Shown: positions 6,385 to 11,331 of the stretch, piece by piece
Numbering within the stretch: the first letter of the stretch is position 1
Layout of the letters: the number at the start of each line of letters is the position of its first letter
The notes under the pieces: generated by a model
What the model was told of the DNA's origin: nothing
Seen by the model: the letters and a program-made list of their open reading frames with translations, nothing else
Database searches by the model: none
Program-made: the position numbers and the translations under genes
Assembly (NCBI GenBank): GCA_964440345.1
Contig: CAYTSA010000111.1
Coordinates: forward strand, 1-11,331
Length of the DNA: 11,331 bases
Direction of reading: 5' to 3'
Origin: CAYTSA01 sp964440345
GTDB lineage: Bacteria; Desulfobacterota; Desulfovibrionia; Desulfovibrionales; Desulfovibrionaceae

Positions 6385-7545
6385 ATGTATCACAACATTT
6401 TCAAAAAATTTGTCTTTTTTGTTTGCGTAGCAGCTTTTGCCGGCATGTCTGCTGCGGCGTTTGCTGAGTCTGTGACCATAGCCGTGCCGTCTCCTTACAC
6501 AGGTCCGGCCGCCGCTTACGGCGACAACGTGAAAGCCGGCGTCATGATGAAGATTGACGAAGTGAACGCCGCCGGCGGTGTGAACGGCCAGATGATCGAA
6601 GCTGAATACCTGGACGAGCAGTGCGACCCCAAAGAAGCCGCCACGGTGGCTTCCAAGGTGGTGCAAGACGATTCCATCGTCGGCATTATCGGCCACCTGT
6701 GCTCTTCCGCCCACCTGGCCGCTCTGCCCACGTATGTGCGTAAGGGCGTGGCCGCCATTTCTCCCACTGCCACCAACGTCTCCATCAGTGACAAGAACAA
6801 GGACCGCAAGGGCAACGCGTGGTCTTTCCGCGTGGTGTACCGGGACGACTTCCAAGGCGCTTTTCTGGCCCGCTACGCCAAGGAAGTGCTGGGTCTGAAC
6901 AATATCGCCGTGTTTTATGAAAACAACGACTACGGCATTGGCCTGAAAGACGCTTTTGTGGGCAAGGCCAAGGAAATCGGCTTGGGCATTGCGGGCGAGG
7001 AAGCCTACGTGAAGGGCACCACAGACTTCACTCCGCAGCTGACCTCCCTGAAGCAGGAAAAGCCGGACGGCCTGTTCATCTCTGGCTACTACAACGAAGG
7101 CGCCCTCATCGCCACCCAGGCGAAAAAGCTGGGCATGGACCTGGTCAAGTTTGGCGCTGACGGCCTGGATAACAGCGACTACATGGCCCTGGCCAAAGGC
7201 GCTTCTGAAAACACCTATCTGACCACTCCATTTTTGCCTGAAGTGGCCGGCGGCGCAGCCCAGGAGTTCATGAAGAAGTTTCAGGACAAGTACCAGCGCG
7301 ACGTTGACTACATGAGCGCCAATGCGTATGACGCCACCGGCATGATGATTGAAGCCATTGGCAAAGTCGGCGCAGACCGGGCCAAAATCCGCGAGTATCT
7401 GGCCTCCATCGACACCCCGGAAGAAGGCTACGACGGCGTGACCGGCCTGACCTACTTTGACGAGCACGGCGACTGCCAGAAGTCGGCGTTTGTGAAGATG
7501 GTCAAAGACGGCAAGTTTATACCTGCTCCCAAGCAGCTGAACTAA
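6385..7545 (+). CDS. livK: Branched-chain amino acid type ABC transporter binding protein
   Basis: This is a periplasmic ligand-binding protein of the type 1 periplasmic-binding fold (Leu/Ile/Val-binding family), which captures the substrate and delivers it to the LivHM permease. The 386-residue product has a signal peptide: MYHNIFKK, a hydrophobic core, then SAAAFA, with cleavage likely after residue 27. The mature part starts ESVTIAVPSPYTGPAAAYGDN, then has VNGQMIEAEYLDEQCDPKEA, the ligand-site region GHLCSSAHLAALP (H104 onward, then ISPTATN) and a domain-two core such as NIAVFYENNDYGIG and DGLFISGYYNEG. Two cysteines (in EQCDP and HLCSS) could pair in the periplasm. ATG 6385 has GGAGG nine bases upstream; an in-frame TTG-type extension to 6304 would spoil the signal peptide. 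The exact substrate cannot be read from sequence. Confidence 0.93.
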   Translation: MYHNIFKKFVFFVCVAAFAGMSAAAFAESVTIAVPSPYTGPAAAYGDNVKAGVMMKIDEVNAAGGVNGQMIEAEYLDEQCDPKEAATVASKVVQDDSIVGIIGHLCSSAHLAALPTYVRKGVAAISPTATNVSISDKNKDRKGNAWSFRVVYRDDFQGAFLARYAKEVLGLNNIAVFYENNDYGIGLKDAFVGKAKEIGLGIAGEEAYVKGTTDFTPQLTSLKQEKPDGLFISGYYNEGALIATQAKKLGMDLVKFGADGLDNSDYMALAKGASENTYLTTPFLPEVAGGAAQEFMKKFQDKYQRDVDYMSANAYDATGMMIEAIGKVGADRAKIREYLASIDTPEEGYDGVTGLTYFDEHGDCQKSAFVKMVKDGKFIPAPKQLN

Positions 7546-7551
7546 GCCGGC

Positions 7552-7565
7552 CCGGCCGCGGCCGG
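7552..7565. repeat. Perfect GC palindrome after livK
   Basis: CCGGCCGCGGCCGG is a perfect 14-base palindrome starting six bases after the livK stop. Together with the hairpin that follows, it may help protect the livK 3' end. Confidence 0.5.
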
Positions 7566-7580
7566 TACTGATGCGTGAAA

Positions 7581-7609
7581 GAACAGGCTGGACAGTGTCC
7601 AGCCTGTTC
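7581..7609 (+). terminator. Strong hairpin in the livK-livH spacer, likely attenuator or 3' stabiliser
   Basis: GAACAGGCTGGAC (7581-7593) is perfectly complementary to 7597-7609, giving a 13-base stem with a three-base AGT loop. No T-run follows, so intrinsic termination would be inefficient. Such hairpins after binding-protein genes commonly leave the binding protein more abundant than the permease. The arm sequence AACAGGCT also occurs at the end of the palindromic repeat elements in this window. Confidence 0.55.
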
Positions 7610-7645
7610 CATTACTGAGTGCGTCAATACAGCAGCGTGGAATAG

Positions 7646-7677
7646 GGGCTGGCGTTTCCGGAAAACCGGAAAAGCCC
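7646..7677 (+). other. Second hairpin in the livK-livH spacer
   Basis: TTTCCGG (7655-7661) pairs with CCGGAAA (7666-7672) around an AAAA loop, and the outer GGGCT (7646-7650) pairs with AGCCC (7673-7677) across a four-base bulge. Further downstream, CCTGAA and TTCAGG, and TTTTGCT and AGCAAAA, form smaller possible stems. The spacer between livK and livH therefore looks structured rather than random. No ORF in it is convincing. Confidence 0.4.
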
Positions 7678-7820
7678 TGCGCCTGCGTTTGTTCCTTGGC
7701 CTGAATGCTCATAGTTTCAGGCGATTCAGTCCAGGGAGCAGCCGCACCAGGCAGTGCGCCACTTTTTGCTACATTGCAATAACAGCAAAACAACCGTTTC
7801 GCAGCCACCGGAGTTTTCCC

Positions 7821-8708
7821 TTGCTTGAACAACAGCTTATCAACGGCCTTACTCTGGGCGTCATCTACGCCCTCATCGCGGTGGGCTACACCATGGTTTA
7901 CGGCGTCATTGAGCTTATCAACTTTGCCCATGGCGAAATCTACATGCTTGGCGCATTTTTCTGCGTCACGTTCATCACAGCCGTGGGGTTGCCGTTCTAC
8001 GCCGCCATCATCATGGCTATGGCTTGCTGCGCCATGCTGGGCATGGCCATAGACGTGATAGCGTATAGGCCGTTGCGCAACGCGCCGCGGCTGGCGGCGC
8101 TCATTACCGCCATAGGCATGTCCATTTTTCTGCAGAACCTGGCCATGATCATCTGGGGCAGCCGGCCCAAGCCTTTTGCCCAGGAGGCTGTGCCCGACTA
8201 CTTGAAGACCACTGCCTTTGAAATGGGCGACGTGACCTTGACCTGGATGCACCTGTTCATATTCGGCGTCACCTTTGCCATCATGATTGGACTGAACCTG
8301 ATCATCACCAAGACCCGCATCGGAACAGCCATGCGGGCGCTCTCTCAGAACCGGGTGGCCTCCCAGCTTATGGGCATCAACGTGAACCGGGTCATATCAT
8401 TCACTTTTGCCCTGGGATCAGCCATGGGCGCAGTGGCCGGGGTGCTGGTGGCCATGTACTACAACACCTTGTACCCGACCATGGGCTACGTGGCTGGGGT
8501 CAAGGCTTTTGCCGCAGCCGTGCTGGGCGGCATCGGTTCGGTTCCGGGCGCCATGATGGGCGGCATTGTTTTGGGCGTGGCCGAGGCGCTGGGCGCGGGC
8601 TACGTCTCGTCCTTGTACCGCGACGGCGTGGCTTACGCCGTGATGATCGCGGTGATCATCTTCCGGCCCTCCGGCTTGCTGGGCAAGGCTGTGGTGGACA
8701 AGGCGTAG
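7821..8708 (+). CDS. livH: Branched-chain amino acid type ABC permease LivH
   Basis: LivH is one of two inner-membrane permease subunits that pair with LivM and the ATPases LivG and LivF. The 295-residue product begins LLEQQLINGLTLGVIYALIAVGY and has the family motif INFAHGE at 33-39, then YRPLRNAPRLAALITAIGMS and the loop MRALSQNRVASQLMGINVNRVI that contacts the ATPase; it ends FRPSGLLG as LivH proteins do. About eight membrane helices are visible. I chose TTG 7821 because it gives the standard N-terminus and has GGAG at 7810-7813, seven bases upstream; the open frame extends back to 7575, but that part is not family-like and contains the spacer hairpins. The gene is followed immediately by repeat copy 2 and a foreign-looking gene pair before livM. 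Confidence 0.93.
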   Translation: MLEQQLINGLTLGVIYALIAVGYTMVYGVIELINFAHGEIYMLGAFFCVTFITAVGLPFYAAIIMAMACCAMLGMAIDVIAYRPLRNAPRLAALITAIGMSIFLQNLAMIIWGSRPKPFAQEAVPDYLKTTAFEMGDVTLTWMHLFIFGVTFAIMIGLNLIITKTRIGTAMRALSQNRVASQLMGINVNRVISFTFALGSAMGAVAGVLVAMYYNTLYPTMGYVAGVKAFAAAVLGGIGSVPGAMMGGIVLGVAEALGAGYVSSLYRDGVAYAVMIAVIIFRPSGLLGKAVVDKA

Positions 8709-8709
8709 G

Positions 8710-8856
8710 AGGCTGTTGAAAAATCCACGATGGCTGCGTTTCTTCTAAAAGTTTAAACTCTCGTGTATTATATATACACATCGACCTTGAACTTTTTTCG
8801 CGTCTTGCCCTCGTGTTTTTTGAACAGCCTGCAAAAAAAGTTTTTTTCAACAGGCT
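8710..8856. repeat. Palindromic interspersed repeat, copy 2
   Basis: This copy starts two bases after the livH stop. It begins AGGCTGTTGAAAAATCC and ends TTTCAACAGGCT. Its first 123 bases match copy 1 (3644-3766) without gaps, with about seven differences; the tail (8833-8848) is A/T-run rich and two bases longer. Outer arms pair as in copy 1. The centre forms its own small stem, GTGTAT and ATACAC around TATAT, which is less perfect in copy 1. There is no transposase, so it is probably a MITE-like element mobilised in trans. An in-frame GTG inside it (8813) could extend the next gene, but this looks accidental. Confidence 0.88.
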
Positions 8857-8896
8857 GGCAGAGTCCCCGAGGCAGGGAAAAGGCCAGAGGCGCAGC

Positions 8897-10138
8897 ATGA
8901 TAACAGAGCTGAAACTGAAGAATTTCAAAAACTTTTCGGAAGTTTCGCTGGAGCTGAACCGGGTGAACGTGTTCATCGGGCCGAACAACTCTGGGAAGTC
9001 GAATCTTCTGAAATCGCTAATGATGTTGAAAGACATCTATGGTAATAGCGACAAAACCAAAGTTGTTCTTGCTAGAATGGGTGGAATTGACATTTTGCAT
9101 GGCGGCAAAGATTCTGCGTCAGATGTATTTTCATTAGGTATTACTGCAGTACCTCCCGAGTCAGCACATGTGGATGGTAAGATACACACTGCAATAAGCT
9201 CTGCCTTCTATTCTCGACAAGAACCGTTTTCTTCTGCTGCCATAGCTCACGAACATATAGAAACGAGTACGTCGATACATGGCGGGTCTCTTTTTTCAGC
9301 GACCGGAAGTATGGAAGATGTTAACTTTGCTTACTCAACTGCAGATTCTGAGTTTAGCCGGAACAAGCATCTTGAAGGTAACGGTTCTGAAAGTGTTTTT
9401 AACCAACAAGATATTTTTCTTGAAGATAGTTTTTTTAGATCGCGCTTATACCCGCACTACAAAAAAAACAGAAATTCAATTAAAAGTTTTTATGATGGAG
9501 TAATGTATTATGGGATGGAGAATTGCCGTAATGAGATAATATTCTCTGAAAGCACGATTACATTAAGGCAATATGTGTTGTCGAATGACGGGAATAATTT
9601 TTACAATGTAATACAAATGCTTGACCAGGACTATGATTTTATAGACCATTTTGTGCACTATTTGAATCATTATTTAAAGGGGTTGAAGAAATTCAAGCTC
9701 AATATGGCAGGGGAAGACATTCAGAGAGGCGTCGTACACCATGAAGACTTTCAAGATTTTTCAGTATCTAGGCTGTCCGCAGGCTCGTTAAAGTTGTTTC
9801 TTTTGACATTGATGCTCCATACTCCTGTGAAATACACGACACTGATGATCGATGAGCCAGAACTCAACATGCATCCCGCATGGCTCAAGGCGCTGGCTCT
9901 CGACATTGAGGATCCCAAATCGTGCGGCCAGCTCATCGTCAGCACGCATTCCCCCGAATTGCTTGACGGTTTGACCGCCTACTACAAGGATGGCAGGGTT
10001 TCGCTTTTTGTTTTTGACTGTGAGTGCACGGTGCGCAAGGTGAAACCAGCAGACATTGACGAGTTTTTGACTGACGGCTGGGAGCTAGGCGACTTATATC
10101 GTGTTGGGGAGCCTCGTTTAGGGGGTTGGCCATGGTAA
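8897..10138 (+). CDS. OLD/AAA15-type ABC ATPase, candidate defence protein
   Basis: The 413-residue protein is a stand-alone SMC/RecF-like ABC ATPase. It starts MITELKLKNFKNFSEVSLELN, then Walker A GPNNSGKS at 28-35, the signature RLSAGS at 292-297, Walker B LMIDEP at 316-321 with catalytic E320, and the switch histidine H351 in VSTHSPELLD. Between about 60 and 285 lies a long insert without recognised motifs, more AT-rich in codons than the liv genes. No TOPRIM domain is fused; the C-terminus ends soon after the ATPase core. ATG 8897 has AGAGG six bases upstream. It overlaps the next gene by seven bases. ATPases of this class act as sensors paired with nuclease effectors in Septu, PARIS, AbiL and Gabija-like systems; its role here is inferred from that analogy. 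DNA repair is the alternative. Confidence 0.88.
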   Translation: MITELKLKNFKNFSEVSLELNRVNVFIGPNNSGKSNLLKSLMMLKDIYGNSDKTKVVLARMGGIDILHGGKDSASDVFSLGITAVPPESAHVDGKIHTAISSAFYSRQEPFSSAAIAHEHIETSTSIHGGSLFSATGSMEDVNFAYSTADSEFSRNKHLEGNGSESVFNQQDIFLEDSFFRSRLYPHYKKNRNSIKSFYDGVMYYGMENCRNEIIFSESTITLRQYVLSNDGNNFYNVIQMLDQDYDFIDHFVHYLNHYLKGLKKFKLNMAGEDIQRGVVHHEDFQDFSVSRLSAGSLKLFLLTLMLHTPVKYTTLMIDEPELNMHPAWLKALALDIEDPKSCGQLIVSTHSPELLDGLTAYYKDGRVSLFVFDCECTVRKVKPADIDEFLTDGWELGDLYRVGEPRLGGWPW

Positions 10139-10848
10139 GCGTGAGACTGTTTAGCTCGGGCGGGTATACTGAAACAGGCGGTCTGGAGAACTTTTTGAGA
10201 AAAATGCATCCAGGTTTAAGTTACGAAAGGTGTTTCCCCGCCGCCGCAAAAGGTCCCAAACGGAGTCTTCTTCGAGGCCCTAGAGGGCGTGACGGTAAAG
10301 TGACAGGCGAGCACCTTGTCAAGCGCATGTTGGAGCGTTTGGAACACGATAAAGGCTCTTTCGACGTAATTCTTCTGGTTGACGACGCCGACTGCAGATT
10401 TGACTCAATGGATGCGTATCACGCCTGGGCGGCAGAGACGCAACGCAAGGTTTGTCGCGCACTAGGCGCTGACGTAACATTCATCGCACTTTTGGCTGCG
10501 CCAGAAGTCGAAAGCTGGTTTGTTGCTGATTGGGAGAACAGTTTTAGGCGCATGTACCGGGAACAGTTTGACCATCTGCGCAGAGCGCTTAATAAAAAAA
10601 ATCGAGATTGCGGACATCAGTCTATCGAAGATTTTGGTTATCCCCGTGATAATGCTGCATGTGCGCTCAAATTATCAGACTTCATTCGCGATGCATTGAA
10701 CTCTGCTCCAGCTCCAGCGTATTACGACAAAAGAACCAAGGGCGTCCAAATGCTTCAAACAATAGAGCCACAAAACGTCAACAATAAGTGCGACCGCTAC
10801 TTCCGCGCCGCCTACACCGCCCTGCAAGCGCAGGCGCAAAACAATTGA
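10132..10848 (+). CDS. DUF4276-like, TOPRIM-like putative effector
   Basis: This 238-residue protein resembles the DUF4276/RloB group, whose members are thought to have a TOPRIM-like metal-dependent nuclease fold. Visible landmarks are an N-terminal strand followed by GGYTETGGLENFLRKM (E14 and E19 are candidates for the family's metal-binding glutamate), the hydrophobic strand VILLVDDADC (83-88; D85-x-D87 fits the TOPRIM DxD), and the DUF4276-like PEVESWFVAD (124-133). The C-terminal YYDKRTKGVQMLQTIEP and the final NKCDRYFRAAYTAL also fit. ATG 10132 has GGGGG at 10121-10125; a TTG six bases earlier lies closer to that site and is less likely. It overlaps the ATPase gene, so the two are translationally coupled and probably form one complex. 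It ends 16 bases before livM. The family match is by eye only. Confidence 0.75.
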   Translation: MVSVRLFSSGGYTETGGLENFLRKMHPGLSYERCFPAAAKGPKRSLLRGPRGRDGKVTGEHLVKRMLERLEHDKGSFDVILLVDDADCRFDSMDAYHAWAAETQRKVCRALGADVTFIALLAAPEVESWFVADWENSFRRMYREQFDHLRRALNKKNRDCGHQSIEDFGYPRDNAACALKLSDFIRDALNSAPAPAYYDKRTKGVQMLQTIEPQNVNNKCDRYFRAAYTALQAQAQNN

Positions 10849-10864
10849 TCCAGGCGATGACACT

Positions 10865-11331
10865 ATGACGACAATGAAACCCCTGCTTTTTATCGCCGCG
10901 GCGGCCATTCTGGCTTTTCCTATGACGCCGCTGGCCAACGAATACTTTTTGCATGTGTGCACCCTGGTCATGGTCTATATGGTCCTGGCCATGGGCTTGA
11001 ACATCATTCCCGGCTTCTGCGGCCTGTTGGACCTGGGCTTTGTGGGCTTTTACGGCATTGGCGCCTACACGGCAGGGCTGCTTACCGTGCACTACGGGCT
11101 GAACTTTTTTTTCCTTGTGCCGCTGGCCATGCTCAACGGCGCGCTTTGGGGCGTGTTGCTGGGCGCGCCCACGCTGCGGCTGACCGGGGATTATTTCGCC
11201 ATTGTCACCTTTGGTTTTTCGGAGCTGGTGGTGCTGTTTTTGACCAACGAAATATGGCTTACCCGCGGCCCGCTCGGCTTGCCGGGCATTGAGCCGGTGA
11301 ACTTCGACCTCTACTGGCTCTCCTCCCGGCT
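10865..11331 (+). CDS. livM: Branched-chain amino acid type ABC permease LivM (partial)
   Basis: This gene runs off the right edge; the visible 155 residues are the N-terminal half of LivM, the second permease subunit. It begins MTTMKPLLFIAAAAILAFPM, then has VYMVLAMGLNIIPGFCGLLDLG and the GFYGIGAYTAG that corresponds to the family's GLLDLGhvaFfgiGAY motif, and RLTGDYFAIVTFGFSELV, a LivM hallmark. About four membrane helices are visible. ATG 10865 starts 16 bases after the DUF4276-like gene; only a weak GGCG stands as a ribosome site, so translation may depend on coupling to the inserted gene, or the native site was lost at insertion. LivG and LivF would be expected downstream. No frameshift is seen in the part present. 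Confidence 0.93.
   Translation, partial: MTTMKPLLFIAAAAILAFPMTPLANEYFLHVCTLVMVYMVLAMGLNIIPGFCGLLDLGFVGFYGIGAYTAGLLTVHYGLNFFFLVPLAMLNGALWGVLLGAPTLRLTGDYFAIVTFGFSELVVLFLTNEIWLTRGPLGLPGIEPVNFDLYWLSSR

Noticed and set aside
6271..7467. Minus-strand open frame opposite livK
   Set aside because: Shadow of a strongly codon-biased gene; the real product is the signal-peptide-bearing binding protein on the + strand.
7575..7820. N-terminal extension of livH
   Set aside because: It covers the spacer hairpins and is not like LivH; TTG 7821 gives the normal N-terminus with a ribosome site.
3644..8856. The repeats as a CRISPR array
   Set aside because: Only two copies, about 5 kb apart, far longer than CRISPR repeats and with genes between them.
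8710..8856. Repeat copy 2 as an intrinsic terminator of livH
   Set aside because: The hairpin is long and imperfect, and livM further down must still be expressed; partial attenuation is possible, so I list it as a repeat only.
8813..8896. GTG inside repeat copy 2 as the start of the ATPase
   Set aside because: The added residues come from the repeat; ATG 8897 gives the typical MITELKLKNF start with AGAGG upstream.

Overview
The window reads like a chromosomal segment of a sulfate-reducing, Desulfovibrio-type deltaproteobacterium (Desulfobacterota). This is inferred from the combination of a ccmF-A-B-C-D-TPR cytochrome c maturation cluster with an alternative-type CcmD, a high-GC core, a livK-H-M transporter locus and a palindromic repeat starting AGGCTGTTGAAAAA. 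No rRNA or other taxonomic marker is present, so the assignment is tentative. All genes lie on the + strand.

Region 1 (1-345) holds no gene I can support. Region 2 (346-6210) is a System I cytochrome c maturation operon: ccmF, ccmA, ccmB, ccmC, ccmD and a membrane-anchored TPR protein of CcmI/CycH type. CcmA and CcmB form the ABC part, CcmC and CcmD handle haem for the CcmE chaperone, CcmF is the haem ligation core, and the TPR protein probably presents apocytochromes. CcmE, CcmG and CcmH are not in the window. Between ccmB and ccmC the operon is interrupted by a palindromic repeat and two small three-helix membrane proteins that are paralogues of each other and that I do not recognise.

Region 3 (6211-11331) is a branched-chain amino acid type ABC uptake locus: livK (binding protein, with a likely promoter and a structured leader), a 275-base structured spacer, livH (TTG start), and livM, which runs off the right edge. 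Between livH and livM the operon is interrupted in the same way: a second copy of the repeat directly after the livH stop, then two overlapping genes encoding an OLD/AAA15-type ATPase and a DUF4276-like, TOPRIM-like protein. This pair resembles ATPase-plus-nuclease anti-phage modules and is the best candidate for an undescribed system here.

The two repeat copies (3644-3788 and 8710-8856) share an ungapped 123-base palindromic core with about seven differences counted by eye. In both places the order is housekeeping stop codon, repeat, two-gene cargo, next housekeeping gene.
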